In this document: in pieces, positions 46,449-54,741 of the stretch
How the letters are laid out: every line of letters starts with the position of its first letter
Position numbering within the stretch: position 1 is the stretch's first letter
Assembly (NCBI RefSeq): GCF_015206995.1
Contig: NZ_JADEXR010000029.1
Coordinates: 1 to 54,741, forward strand
DNA: 54,741 nucleotides
Reading direction: 5' to 3'
Source: an aff. Roholtiella sp. LEGE 12411
GTDB lineage: Bacteria; Cyanobacteriota; Cyanobacteriia; Cyanobacteriales; Nostocaceae
Notes under the pieces: generated by a model
What the model saw: the letters and a program-made list of their open reading frames with translations, nothing else
Database searches by the model: none
Told to the model about the DNA's origin: nothing
Program-made: the position numbers and the translations under genes

Positions 46449-46981
46449 TGCCTGTGATTGAGAAAAAACGAACTCGCGATCTGCCACAAATTAACGAACG
46501 GATTCGCTTCCCGAAAATTCGGGTCATTGACACTGATGGCGCCCAACTGGGAATTATGCCCCCACAGGAAGCACTACAACTAGCAGAAGAAAAAGAACTA
46601 GATCTAGTGCTACTCAGTGACAAGGCTGATCCGCCGGTTTGCCGGATTATGGACTACGGTAAATATAAGTTTGAGCAGGAGAAAAAGGCGCGGGAAGCCC
46701 GGAAAAAGCAGCACACAGCTGATGTTAAGGAAGTTAAGATGCGCTACAAGATAGAAGAACACGACTACAATGTGCGTGTTAAACAAGCAGAGCGCTTTCT
46801 GAAAGATGGTGATAAAGTCAAAGCTACTGTGATGTTCCGGGGTCGAGAAATTCAACACAGTGACCTAGCAGAAGATTTGCTTAAGCGAATGGCAACAGAT
46901 TTAGAGCCGTTTGGTGAAGTTCAGCAAGCGCCTAAAAAGGAAGGGCGAAATATGATGATGCTGATCTCGCCCAAAAAATAA
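46448..46981 (+). CDS. infC: Translation initiation factor IF-3
   Basis: Binds the 30S subunit, keeps it dissociated from 50S and checks initiator tRNA/start-codon pairing. 177 residues: N-domain ([29 protein letters not shown]), a basic linker and C-domain ([42 protein letters not shown]). The start is a normal ATG rather than the AUU of E. coli infC. A hairpin terminator with a T-run follows (47013-47044). Confidence 0.97.
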   Translation: MPVIEKKRTRDLPQINERIRFPKIRVIDTDGAQLGIMPPQEALQLAEEKELDLVLLSDKADPPVCRIMDYGKYKFEQEKKAREARKKQHTADVKEVKMRYKIEEHDYNVRVKQAERFLKDGDKVKATVMFRGREIQHSDLAEDLLKRMATDLEPFGEVQQAPKKEGRNMMMLISPKK

Positions 46982-47012
46982 TCCTCTGACTGTTGAATAA
47001 ACGAAGTTTAAT

Positions 47013-47044
47013 AATCCTCTGGCTATGAGTCAGGGGATTCTTTT
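47013..47044 (+). terminator. Rho-independent terminator of infC
   Basis: AATCCTCTG (47013-47021) pairs with CAGGGGATT (47031-47039), one G-T pair, followed by CTTTT. Confidence 0.75.
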
Positions 47045-47053
47045 GTGATTGGG

Positions 47054-47081
47054 CATTGGTCATTGGTCATTGGTCATTGGT
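47054..47081. repeat. Heptamer array (CATTGGT)x4
   Basis: Four perfect tandem heptamers downstream of the infC terminator. Confidence 0.9.
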
Positions 47082-47331
47082 CAGGAAATAAGAGTCAGGA
47101 GTTAGGGAGATTTCTCTAATTTTGGCTATTGGTTCTAGTTTTCTGAGCTTATTTATCTGAAATCGATAGTCCTGAGGGCTGAGTGGGAAACATAATACTC
47201 AGTTACTCAGGACTTTTGCTATGTCCAGGAGTGATGAGTGCTGAGATCGCATCTCTACAAGAGTCAGTATTTATTCTCCTTGTACCCCCACTCCCCCACT
47301 GCGCGGTGATGATACCAGAAATGAAAACTGC

Positions 47332-50300
47332 ATGGAACTGAAAAATGACTGGTTGACTGCAAATAGAGGTGTTTTACCACGACTGCTACAGTGGGTAAAT
47401 CTCCGACCAGAGGAGAGCGAACGAACTTGGATTATGTTTACTTTTTACACAACTGTATCCGTAGGATTGCGGTGGGCAGAGGATAGTACAGTCGCGCTGT
47501 TTTTAGACGAATATGGGACAGACTTATTGCCTTGGATGTATATTGCCAGTGCCGGGTTAGGTACAGGACTGGTTTTTCTATATTCTTGGCTGCAAAAGAT
47601 TTTCCCCTTACGTCGGGTAATTGTGGCGATCGCACCTTGCATGGTGACGCCATTAGTTTTATTAGTTTTATTACATTGGGGAACTCATGTTTCATACCTA
47701 GCAGTTATTTCAATATTTCTGCTGCGGCTGTGGGTAGATGCACTTTATGTGGTCAATGACCTCAACACCTCCATTATTGCCAACCAACTATTTAACATTC
47801 GAGAAATTAAACGCACTTACCCACTGGTTAGTAGTGGTTTGTTGGTTGCTGATGTGATCAGTGGCTTTAGTTTGCCTTGGCTAGTGCAATTCGCCAAGTT
47901 AAATAACGTCATTCTCATCGGCTGTGTATTCATTTTATTGGGATCGGGGATTTTACTCTATTTAACTCATCACTATCGAGCAGCTTTTCCCGCGACCCCA
48001 CAAAGACTAATTCCTGAAGCTCAAGCCTCACAAGAGCGTTTCCTCAGAAGTCCGCTAAAGCAATATGTCTTGCAATTATTTGCCTTTGTGGGACTGTTAC
48101 AGGTTATTGGGTTATTAATAGATTTTCAGTATCTGCGTGAACTTCAAACCAATTTGGGCGATCGCGAACTCGCTAGTTTTTTGGGGCTATTTGGTGGAAT
48201 GCTGGGATTGTGTGAGTTGTTGACGCAGTGGTTTATTTCCAGCCGACTCATCGAACGAATGGGGGTATTCTTCACCGCCACGCTTTTACCAATCACTGTC
48301 GGTTTGTTGTTACCAGCGGTGCTGGCGTTCCTGAATTTAGTTCCTGCAATGCAATCGCAGAGCTTTTTCTGGGGTCTGATAATTCTCAAATTCTGCGATG
48401 AACTTCTGCGCTACACCTTTGTCATGAGTAGTGGCCCAGTTTTATATCAACCGATCCCACAGTCAATTCGTAGCAGAATGCAGACATTATCTGGTGGAAC
48501 TGCGGAAGCGATCGCTACTGGTTTGACAGGATTAGTAATTTTTCTGACATTGTTCCTCGGTGGCAAGTTCGTACCAGTACCACTACAAAAGTGGGTATTG
48601 GTAGGAGAAACAATGGTGGTAGCCGGTGCTTGTTTAAAAGTAGTTTGGCAGTTGCGATCGCGCTATGTTGACCTATTAGTGTTAAGTGTGGCCCGGGGAC
48701 ATCTGAGTGCGAACAATGTGGGCTTACGATTCTTCAAGCAGGGCGTGGTTAAAGCTTTGGGAGAAAAAGGCAGCGAGGCAGATAAACGGTCTTGTATTGA
48801 ACTTTTAGCTCAAATTGATTCTCCAGGCGCAGCAGAAGTTTTAGCACCACTGCTAGTCAAGTTACCCCCAGATTTGCAGTGCCAAAGTTTGGAGGTGATG
48901 TTAATGGGAGGCGCAAATCCTGCTTATTTATCTGCTATCCGCCCTTTATTAGAACAACCAGAAGCAACTACCCCAGAAGTTTTTGCCCTAGCGCTGCGGT
49001 ACGTTTGGCTGGCGGAACCAAATCCCAATTTAAGCCTACTAGAAGAATACTTGCATCCCCGTCAAAACTCACTCATCCGCGCTACCGCAGCTGCTTTGGT
49101 TTTACGTCAGGGAACACCAATGCAAAAAGTCGCAGCTACTAAAACCATGCGCCGGATGCTAACTCATAAACATGAATGGGAACGGGTGAATGGAGTCAGA
49201 GCACTCAGAGAAGCGATTCATTTACAGGCGCTGCGGATTCACATTCCAAATTTGTTACAGGATGAATCTTTACGGGTACGTTGTGCTGTATTAGAAATGA
49301 TTGCAGCAACCCACTCAGAAGAGTACTACTCGGCACTGATTGCGGCACTTTATTACAAATCAACCCGCAGTACAGCAATGTTAGCCTTAGTACGATTGGA
49401 AAATGAAGCTTTAAAGATGTTGTTGCAGGTAGCTACGAATATTTACAAACCAGAAGTAGTGCGGATGTATGCTTGGCGTACCATTGGTCAGATCAGTACC
49501 CAGGAAGCGATGGAGTCTTTATGGCAAAACTTGGAAACATCTTCGGGTACTGCTAGAGATCATATTCTTCGGAGCTTGCTAAAAATACATAAACAACCAG
49601 TAATTGCAGGTTTAGTAGATCGATTTTATGAAAATAGAATAGAAACTCTAATTGAGCAGGAATTACGATTTTTAGGCGAGATTTACGCCGCTTATGTAGA
49701 TTTCAAAACAATAGACCCTCTAGAATATGATCAATTAAGCAAGAGAATTCTGACTGTTTGTGAGTTACTGCAACGTGCTCTACTAGAATTAGAATCAGAT
49801 GTTAAAGAGCGGTTGCTGTTGTTATTGAAACTGCTTTACTCCCCAGATAAAATGCAGGCAGCGGCATTCAATCTGCGATCGCAATCAGGGGTAAACTTAG
49901 CACGGGGATTAGAAATCTTAGAACATACTGTGACTCTGGCTTCAAAGTCTCTGTTGTTGAATATTTTAGATGACCGATCACAGCAAGAAAAACTGCAACA
50001 TCTTATAGAAGCCAAAGTTGTGGTATACGAAAATATGTTAGTTAGCGATCGCCTTCACAAATTACTGATGGTGAGTAATTTGCTTTCTGACTGGTGCTTA
50101 GCTTGCTGTTTTCATTTTGCTCAAGTTACTCGTATCCGACTGACAAGTTTTGAGATTTTGGCAGCTTTGCGTCATCCGACTGGCTTTGTCAGAGAGGCTG
50201 CGATCGCATATCTAAATATGGTTTCACATCGCGTTCTTTTAGAAATTTTACCTCAGTTGCAAAACGATCCACACCCACTCGTAGCTGCTCAAGTTAAAGA

Positions 50301-50337
50301 GTTGCTCGAAAAATCCCAGTTCCAAAATTACACATAA
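47332..50337 (+). CDS. Membrane transporter-like domain fused to HEAT repeats
   Basis: A 1001-residue protein. Residues 1-430 are polytopic, with about twelve hydrophobic spans (for example WIMFTFYTTVSVGLRWAED, VIVAIAPCMVTPLVLLVLL, FVGLLQVIGLLI, WGLIILKFC), resembling the major-facilitator/ADP-ATP translocase type of fold. From about 455 to the end it is a long helical solenoid of HEAT-like repeats (GVKALGEKGSEADKRSCIEL, VLAPLLVKLPPDLQCQSLEV, ATAAALVLRQGTPMQKVAAT). Such fusions occur in cyanobacteria and related bacteria; substrate and partner are unknown. The solenoid would sit on one face of the membrane as a protein-binding platform. Confidence 0.82.
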   Translation: MELKNDWLTANRGVLPRLLQWVNLRPEESERTWIMFTFYTTVSVGLRWAEDSTVALFLDEYGTDLLPWMYIASAGLGTGLVFLYSWLQKIFPLRRVIVAIAPCMVTPLVLLVLLHWGTHVSYLAVISIFLLRLWVDALYVVNDLNTSIIANQLFNIREIKRTYPLVSSGLLVADVISGFSLPWLVQFAKLNNVILIGCVFILLGSGILLYLTHHYRAAFPATPQRLIPEAQASQERFLRSPLKQYVLQLFAFVGLLQVIGLLIDFQYLRELQTNLGDRELASFLGLFGGMLGLCELLTQWFISSRLIERMGVFFTATLLPITVGLLLPAVLAFLNLVPAMQSQSFFWGLIILKFCDELLRYTFVMSSGPVLYQPIPQSIRSRMQTLSGGTAEAIATGLTGLVIFLTLFLGGKFVPVPLQKWVLVGETMVVAGACLKVVWQLRSRYVDLLVLSVARGHLSANNVGLRFFKQGVVKALGEKGSEADKRSCIELLAQIDSPGAAEVLAPLLVKLPPDLQCQSLEVMLMGGANPAYLSAIRPLLEQPEATTPEVFALALRYVWLAEPNPNLSLLEEYLHPRQNSLIRATAAALVLRQGTPMQKVAATKTMRRMLTHKHEWERVNGVRALREAIHLQALRIHIPNLLQDESLRVRCAVLEMIAATHSEEYYSALIAALYYKSTRSTAMLALVRLENEALKMLLQVATNIYKPEVVRMYAWRTIGQISTQEAMESLWQNLETSSGTARDHILRSLLKIHKQPVIAGLVDRFYENRIETLIEQELRFLGEIYAAYVDFKTIDPLEYDQLSKRILTVCELLQRALLELESDVKERLLLLLKLLYSPDKMQAAAFNLRSQSGVNLARGLEILEHTVTLASKSLLLNILDDRSQQEKLQHLIEAKVVVYENMLVSDRLHKLLMVSNLLSDWCLACCFHFAQVTRIRLTSFEILAALRHPTGFVREAAIAYLNMVSHRVLLEILPQLQNDPHPLVAAQVKELLEKSQFQNYT

Positions 50338-50346
50338 TGACCAAAT

Positions 50347-50372
50347 AATTCGTAATTCGTAATTCGTAATTC
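50347..50372. repeat. Heptamer array (AATTCGT)x3 plus partial
   Basis: Three full heptamers and five further bases just after the transporter-HEAT stop codon. Confidence 0.88.
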
Positions 50373-50473
50373 ATTTATTCGGATATCAAGCCCCTAACTT
50401 TTCAGAAAATGTTGCCAGCGTAGTGAAATAGGGCTTGCTCGTCATGTTATTCTTTTGATGCTAGCCTTTTCCC

Positions 50474-50911
50474 TTACTCACGGTTAGATAACAGGTGAAC
50501 AATCTCATCTACAATTTCCTCTGGATTTTCAAGTTTGGCTAGAAATCGATCAAAGCCAGCATTCAAAGCCTTGCGACATGAAACCTCACGTGTATAAGAA
50601 GTAATGGCGATCGCGGGCATCTGTCGTAGGAAGTGGCAAGAATGCACCCGAATTTGCTCAATTAACCAATTGCCATCATGATGGGGCAATTTTACATTGC
50701 ACAGCAGAATATCGGGATGAAGCGATTCGACCAAGGCGAGTGCTATTTCTGCATTGATGAAAGCCACCACCTCTGCACCTGCTGCTTCCAAAATGAAGAT
50801 GAGCAAATCTGCAATGTCTGGCTCATCCTCCACCAGCAAGATTTTGATTCCAACAAGATGCTGGAGCAAATTTGACTGATTTTTTTGATCGCTACTTTGA
50901 TCTTCCACCAT
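50474..50911 (-). CDS. Stand-alone receiver domain lacking the phospho-acceptor Asp
   Basis: A 145-residue CheY-like protein with a 20-residue Asn/Gln/Ser-rich N-terminus. The acidic pocket is VEDEPD (27-32), the Thr/Ser is AITSY (102-106) and the Lys is FLAKLENP (Lys126). At the position of the phosphorylated Asp the sequence is LLCNVKLPHHDG, so residue 72 is Asn. It cannot be phosphorylated in the usual way and is a pseudo-receiver. It has no output domain. It is convergent with the transporter-HEAT gene. Confidence 0.88.
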   Translation of the reverse strand: MVEDQSSDQKNQSNLLQHLVGIKILLVEDEPDIADLLIFILEAAGAEVVAFINAEIALALVESLHPDILLCNVKLPHHDGNWLIEQIRVHSCHFLRQMPAIAITSYTREVSCRKALNAGFDRFLAKLENPEEIVDEIVHLLSNRE

Positions 50912-51340
50912 GCGGTCTCTTCATTGCTTGGTATACTTTGCTTCTTCTATTGGAACCCATAAAATGGAATAAGTATTCCCTCTAAATAGACAAATTTTGA
51001 TAAAAAAGTATTATCAATATAGAGAAGTTAATTCACAAACCAACATTGATTATCTTTTTATTTCAAGTGAGCGATCGCGCTTGCAATTAATACCAAAACA
51101 GTGAAGCTATTGGATGTTAAGAAGCAATTTAGCGATCAGTAAAGCACAATGCTAATGCTTTTCTGGATAATTTATTGCCAATTATAAATATATTGATCTT
51201 TCGGAATAGATCTCTATGTATCTTCTGGAAGAAGACACAATATAAAAGATAAAGCTAATGTGTATGTACAATCACAAAACAAATTTAAAGTTGAAGCCCA
51301 GCTTTGAATATCGGTTTTGTCAAAAATAAGGAGAAGCAAA
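50912..51340. other. Divergent intergenic region
   Basis: A 429-bp AT-rich gap between the receiver and CsbD genes with one HIP1 site. No gene is seen. Confidence 0.4.
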
Positions 51341-51523
51341 ATGAGTATAGAAGATAGAGCAAAAGCTGTTGCTAAAAATATCGAAGGCAAAGCTCAAGAA
51401 GCACTAGGAAACGTTACTGGCGACCCTGAAGACAAAGCCGAAGGAAAAGCCAAGCAAGCTGAAAGCCAAGTTCGTCATGGCGTAGAAGATGTGAAGGATG
51501 AAGTTAAAAAGAATCTTGACTAG
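51341..51523 (+). CDS. CsbD-family stress protein
   Basis: A 60-residue charged helical protein of the CsbD family (MSIEDRAKAVAKNIEGKAQE then ALGNVTGDPEDKAEGKAKQA), known as a general-stress protein in Bacillus, function unclear. The ATG at 51341 follows AAGGAG by 6 bases; an in-frame start 24 bases upstream is weaker. A terminator (51594-51640) ends the unit. It precedes another stress-type gene. Confidence 0.92.
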   Translation: MSIEDRAKAVAKNIEGKAQEALGNVTGDPEDKAEGKAKQAESQVRHGVEDVKDEVKKNLD

Positions 51524-51593
51524 TAAAATTCTATTTGTTCTAGCACTTTCTACATAGAACAAGGTTGAAAGGTGTACGTCCGTTCTGAATTTG

Positions 51594-51640
51594 ACCCCTT
51601 TTTTAGACTTAATTTAATTCTGAAAGGGGTTAGTTTTTTT
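51594..51640 (+). terminator. Rho-independent terminator after csbD-like gene
   Basis: ACCCCTTT (51594-51601) pairs with AAAGGGGT (51623-51630), followed by TAG and seven T residues. Confidence 0.75.
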
Positions 51641-51800
51641 AATTAACAACAGTAAAAGTCAGAATTAAAGTGTTAGTTTTGTTGGCTTCACAACCTAATT
51701 AAACAGTAAATACTACTTTTGACAAACATCTGTTAAAAAGAGAATCTACTCTTATTAAAGACCGTAAAAATCAACTGTACCAAATAGGAGTAAAAATATT

Positions 51801-52652
51801 GTGGCTCTTGTAAAAATTGCAGATTTCAATCCCGACTATCATGAAAGTTTTAATGAAAATGATATCAAGGGGATGAGTATTTATATAGATGGGGATGATA
51901 AAATTGGTACAGTCAGCGATGTTTTAGTAGATGAAGAAGGTATTTTCCGATATTTTGTCGTTGATTTAGGCTTCTGGATTTTTGGCAAGAAAGTCTTATT
52001 ACCTGTTGGTCGTTCTCGCCTTGACCAAAACTCTGACCGCATCTACGCTATCGGGATGACTAAAGAACAAGCGGAAAATTTACCTGAGTTTAACGATCGC
52101 CAAGAGGTTGATCATGACTATGAAGAACGGGTAAGGCAAGTATATCGCTCAACATCTTTAGATACAGCATCTTCGACTGCTAACACTTACAACCCCGATA
52201 CCTACAACTACCAACAAGAGCCGTCTCTGTACGATCTTAATGACCAAGATCATCAAACCTTCAAACTGTATCAAGAACGGCTAATTGCAACTAAAACTCG
52301 TGCTAAGACTGGAGAAGTAGCGATTGGTAAGCGCATTGAAACTGAGACTGCACGGGTTTCAGTACCAATTGAAAAAGAACGAGTTGTCATTGAACGAGTA
52401 ACTCCAGCAGATGCAGGAAAAGCCGTTGCGCCTGGTAGTGTTAACTTCGGCGAAGGTGAGGTAGCACGTATAGAAGTCTATGAAGAGACTGCTGACATTC
52501 ACAAAGAAGCATTTGTGCATGAAGAAGTCAGAATCAAAAAAGTGGTAGAACAAGAAATGGTTGAAGCACAAGAAACCCTTCGTCGAGAAGAGTTAGATGT
52601 TGAGACTAATGGTCTTCCGGTTGTGGAAGGCTCAGATTCAAAACTAGCTTAA
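51801..52652 (+). CDS. PRC-barrel and DUF2382 domain stress-related protein
   Basis: A 283-residue protein. The N-terminal PRC barrel is at about 20-90 (NDIKGMSIYIDGDDKIGTVS then DVLVDEEGIFRYFVVDLGFW). The C-terminal half is DUF2382 (LYQERLIATKTRAKTGEVAIGKRIETE, then VPIEKERVVIERVTP and EEVRIKKVVEQEMVEAQETL). Such proteins are often in stress-response loci (as with CsbD here); the biochemical role is not known. The start is GTG 51801 behind AGGAG. A strong terminator follows. Confidence 0.88.
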   Translation: MALVKIADFNPDYHESFNENDIKGMSIYIDGDDKIGTVSDVLVDEEGIFRYFVVDLGFWIFGKKVLLPVGRSRLDQNSDRIYAIGMTKEQAENLPEFNDRQEVDHDYEERVRQVYRSTSLDTASSTANTYNPDTYNYQQEPSLYDLNDQDHQTFKLYQERLIATKTRAKTGEVAIGKRIETETARVSVPIEKERVVIERVTPADAGKAVAPGSVNFGEGEVARIEVYEETADIHKEAFVHEEVRIKKVVEQEMVEAQETLRREELDVETNGLPVVEGSDSKLA

Positions 52653-52708
52653 CTATGTTTGAATAAATGAAAGGCGAGCGGGTTCATATCTGCTTCTAAT
52701 TAAAAAAT

Positions 52709-52748
52709 AATACAGGCGAGTTGCATTTTAGGCTCTGCCTGTATTTTT
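52709..52748 (+). terminator. Rho-independent terminator of PRC-barrel gene
   Basis: AATACAGGC (52709-52717) pairs with GCCTGTATT (52737-52745), followed by TTT. Confidence 0.8.
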
Positions 52749-53090
52749 AACGCTTCGCGGAAGTCCCCACCCTCAACTTTTAGTAGGGTGGGGATAGGGA
52801 GCCTTGGGTGAGGATTCCATCTAGAATTGATTTAAAACTCAAGTAAAAACAAATTCTGGATGGATGACGAATCCCCGGGATTTTCTGGTAAGATAGTCAA
52901 TGTCTTGACCATCAATGCCATAAGCGAAAACCATTAGCTTTCAGGTATATGTTGCATCGCCCTTGGCGTCTCCCCTTGGGAGAAGAAAAAGATTTGGGTC
53001 TTGGGAACCAGGACTCCTGCCCTTGGAGGGAATGTAAGACCAAAAAAAACTACGGGGTAATTGATGGCTATTCCCGATGAATTGGGGGAG

Positions 53091-53120
53091 CTACGTCCGT
53101 CTTAGGGCGGGGTAGTTCAC
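53091..53120 (+). other. Hairpin plus TTCAC, possible IS200/IS605-type right end
   Basis: CTACGTCCGTC and GGGCGGGGTAG (53091-53115) form an imperfect hairpin with loop TTA, immediately followed by TTCAC. Subterminal hairpin then TTCAC-like cleavage site is how IS200/IS605 right ends look; no transposase remains and the family assignment is a guess. Confidence 0.3.
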
Positions 53121-53134
53121 TATTCCAATTTTGT

Positions 53135-53264
53135 TAGGACTTACGCACACTCTACGAAAATTATCGGCGTTCTTCTCTACGATCCACTACGCGTTGGCGA
53201 AAGCCTCTCGTAGAGATAGCGGTTCGATAAATCAAGCTTTTTGGCAACTTTTGCGTAAGTCCTG
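53135..53264. mobile_element. 130-bp inverted-repeat element with 5-bp target duplication
   Basis: The left end TAGGACTTACGCA (from 53135) and the right end TGCGTAAGTCCTG (to 53264) are inverted repeats. TTTGT flanks both sides (53130-53134 and 53265-53269). The right flank ends one base before the stop codon of the glycerate kinase gene. An internal CTCTACGA/TCGTAGAG stem is present. It has the same tip as the element at 12007-12130. Confidence 0.82.
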
Positions 53265-53270
53265 TTTGTA

Positions 53271-54317
53271 TCAGGTGCGATCGCCATAAACTGCACCAAA
53301 ACTATGATCAGCTTGAACCTCAATAATTAAATCTACCGCTGTGGGATCTTCCATCAACGGTTTAATGAACAATTCTGGGTGAAGCGATCGCCAAAAATAA
53401 TTGACAAATTCTTCTATCTCTGCATTAGTCATCCCCGATTTACCAGCAGCAATCATCTGCTGTTCCGCCTGTTGACGCCACTCCAAAGAACAGCGGTAAT
53501 CGGTTGTATATAGCAAAATTAAGCTGTCTAACCGTGCCCATAATGGAAGATAATCCTGGAGGCGGTGATTCATATCACGGGCAAATCTCCTATCCTCATT
53601 TGTGATAATTGGTGGCAGTGCAGTATCAAATACATCTGCGTTTATTGGTCGCATACCCACAAACCAACCTTCAAACAGTACAAGATCCACACCTGTGATG
53701 ATTTCTGGAGTGGTGCGATCGCCAGCACCTCCATAAGCAGATTTATCAAAACGGGGAACTATAACTGGACTTTGCCACTGGCGAATCTGATCTAGTAAAT
53801 TTAAGCCTAAGTCTATATCGTGAGTTCCTGGTGGCCCCCGCCCAATCAAACGGGGATCTTGCTGTATTAAGACCAGGCGATCGCTGTAAGTTTTGTACAA
53901 GTCATCTAAAGACAAACTGAGAGTGCGGTATCCCAACTGCTGAAGAATCAAGGTGAGAACCTTGGACATAGTGGTTTTACCTGTGCCTTGTCCTCCCAAA
54001 ATGCCCTGTATCAGCGGTCTTTCCAACTGTTGGCGGTGCGATGCTAGTTTGATTCCCAAAGGTAGCCACAAGTCCCACAACACCTGTAACATTTGCTGGG
54101 GTTGCACTTGAAGGGTAGTTTGGCAGAATTCGCTAAAAGCTGGCAAAACGGATTTTAGTAAATGCGATCGCACTTGTATAACTTCATTCACATTTTCTGG
54201 TGTGATCCCAAAAGCTTTGGCTCTTAAATTATCTCTTAACGCTGCTTCTCGTGCTGACTGCTGCCAACTTTCTTCTATCGCACCCGTTACCAAAATTTCG
54301 CTCATCCACGAATTCAT
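53271..54317 (-). CDS. glyK: D-glycerate 3-kinase
   Basis: Phosphorylates glycerate to 3-phosphoglycerate, the last step of photorespiration; this is the plant/cyanobacterial-type enzyme with a P-loop. I start at the ATG 54317 (MNSWMSEILV) because GGAGAG lies just upstream; the GTG at 54347 overlaps the upstream gene. Walker A GGQGTGKTT is at 108-116. SLDDLYKTY near 140, GRGPPGTHDIDLG near 165 and DLVLFEGWFVG near 218 fit the family. The gene upstream on the same strand is ycf20-like. Confidence 0.92.
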   Translation of the reverse strand: MNSWMSEILVTGAIEESWQQSAREAALRDNLRAKAFGITPENVNEVIQVRSHLLKSVLPAFSEFCQTTLQVQPQQMLQVLWDLWLPLGIKLASHRQQLERPLIQGILGGQGTGKTTMSKVLTLILQQLGYRTLSLSLDDLYKTYSDRLVLIQQDPRLIGRGPPGTHDIDLGLNLLDQIRQWQSPVIVPRFDKSAYGGAGDRTTPEIITGVDLVLFEGWFVGMRPINADVFDTALPPIITNEDRRFARDMNHRLQDYLPLWARLDSLILLYTTDYRCSLEWRQQAEQQMIAAGKSGMTNAEIEEFVNYFWRSLHPELFIKPLMEDPTAVDLIIEVQADHSFGAVYGDRT

Positions 54318-54343
54318 ACTCTCCCCCTCTCCCTCTACTCTTC

Positions 54344-54676
54344 TCACGATCCCAGCTTAAAGGCTTCAAGAAATAGGCTATAGATGAAACCAACTTTCAG
54401 GAAGTTCAGTGAGTCTACCCAAAGCGATCGCCTAGACAAAAAGCCCTGACTATAAAATATCCTGCTGGTAGCTTCTGTCAGCACCACTAAAAATGCAGCC
54501 ACCACAATATCCAAGAAACCCCTTTGACCAGCTGTAGTGGAAATTGCGTTTCCTACAAAAAAACCGAATAAAAAACTAATAATTAGCAGCGATAGCCGCC
54601 GCCAAGGATTGATAAACCATTGCCCCAAACGCCTAGCAATGGCATCGAAGAGGTTGTTGAGACGAGTGTTTTGCAT
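54344..54676 (-). CDS. ycf20: Ycf20/DUF565 family membrane protein
   Basis: A 110-residue protein of the Ycf20 (DUF565) family, conserved in cyanobacteria and algal plastids. NTRLNNLFDAIARRLGQWF then NPWRRLSLLIISFLFGFFVG (conserved PWRR and first span), ATSRIFYS and a second membrane region (SLNFLKVGFIYSLFLEAFKLG). A role in photoprotection (thermal dissipation) has been reported for the algal/plant homologue. The stop overlaps the possible GTG start of glyK by four bases, suggesting one operon. Confidence 0.9.
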   Translation of the reverse strand: MQNTRLNNLFDAIARRLGQWFINPWRRLSLLIISFLFGFFVGNAISTTAGQRGFLDIVVAAFLVVLTEATSRIFYSQGFLSRRSLWVDSLNFLKVGFIYSLFLEAFKLGS

Positions 54677-54709
54677 CAGTGAGACTTCTGGGCAAAAGTC
54701 AAGATATTG

Positions 54710-54741
54710 TAAAAGGGATTGGGGAGGGGATTGGGGAAGGT
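54710..54741. repeat. G-rich tandem repeat at the window edge
   Basis: GGGATTGGGGAGGGGATTGGGG-type repeats run to the end of the window, resembling other STRR arrays; extent unknown. Confidence 0.55.

Larger units (their letters stand above)
46982..47331. other. Intergenic region with terminator and heptamer array
   Basis: Holds the infC terminator (47013-47044) and CATTGGT x4 (47054-47081). The rest is non-coding up to the transporter-HEAT gene. Confidence 0.55.
52653..53270. other. Structured intergenic region with terminator, hairpins and small element
   Basis: A 618-bp gap between the PRC-barrel gene and glycerate kinase. Contents: a terminator (52709-52748), a perfect-looking CCCCACCCT/AGGGTGGGG hairpin near 52767-52795, imperfect inverted repeats near 52813-52880, a CTACGTCCG/CGGGGTAG hairpin (53091-53115) and a short mobile element (53135-53264). 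No gene is seen. Confidence 0.6.

Overview
This window looks like chromosomal DNA from a filamentous, Nostoc-like cyanobacterium. The evidence is the frequent HIP1 palindrome (GCGATCGC), many tandem heptamer arrays of the STRR type, a Ycf20 protein, plant-type D-glycerate 3-kinase and small palindromic transposon derivatives between genes. All family names below come from reading the translations; no database search was run.

Layout. 1-3.7 kb: a membrane-anchored hypothetical protein and an unrecognised three-gene operon with no HIP1 site. 4.1-17.2 kb: a central-carbon block, mostly on the minus strand: acetate kinase, transaldolase, pyruvate kinase, an NAD-type GAPDH and phosphoketolase. It is interspersed with two paralogous secreted Arg/Tyr-rich proteins, a Uma2-type protein, an AI-2E-type membrane protein and a histidine phosphatase. 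Phosphoketolase plus acetate kinase would turn sugar phosphates into acetate and ATP, so the block reads as a dark or fermentative carbon module. 17.5-21.8 kb: a second Uma2-type gene, rimM, a valine-pyruvate-type aminotransferase and glutathione-dependent formaldehyde dehydrogenase.

22.3-26.6 kb is the most interesting part: a complete lasso-peptide locus (B1 recognition protein, B2 protease, cyclase, a 48-residue precursor too short for ordinary gene calling, and an HPr-kinase-like enzyme). The precursor ends in Ser, which fits C-terminal phosphorylation. The locus is HIP1-free over most of its length and is preceded by a transposase fragment.

26.7-36.1 kb: an EF-G-like GTPase without the usual catalytic His, a secreted TPR protein, a PsiE-like protein, a pstB pseudogene split by a 239-bp element with 9-bp target duplications, a DUF2887/Rpn-type protein with ten exact 12-bp repeats, and an ATPase-TPR gene pair. 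36.6-47 kb: housekeeping genes (mnmA, NAD(P)H-hydrate repair, mtnP, ilvH, infC), an ABC exporter, a BON protein and an alpha/beta hydrolase. 47.3-54.7 kb: a transporter-HEAT fusion, a receiver domain lacking its phospho-acceptor Asp, two stress-type proteins (CsbD; PRC-barrel/DUF2382), glycerate kinase and Ycf20.

Small mobile or repeat DNA shapes much of the non-coding space. There are three short inverted-repeat elements with perfect 5-bp target duplications (two directly behind stop codons), two copies of a 135-bp element with a heptamer core, and heptamer arrays that have entered rimM and supply its start codon.
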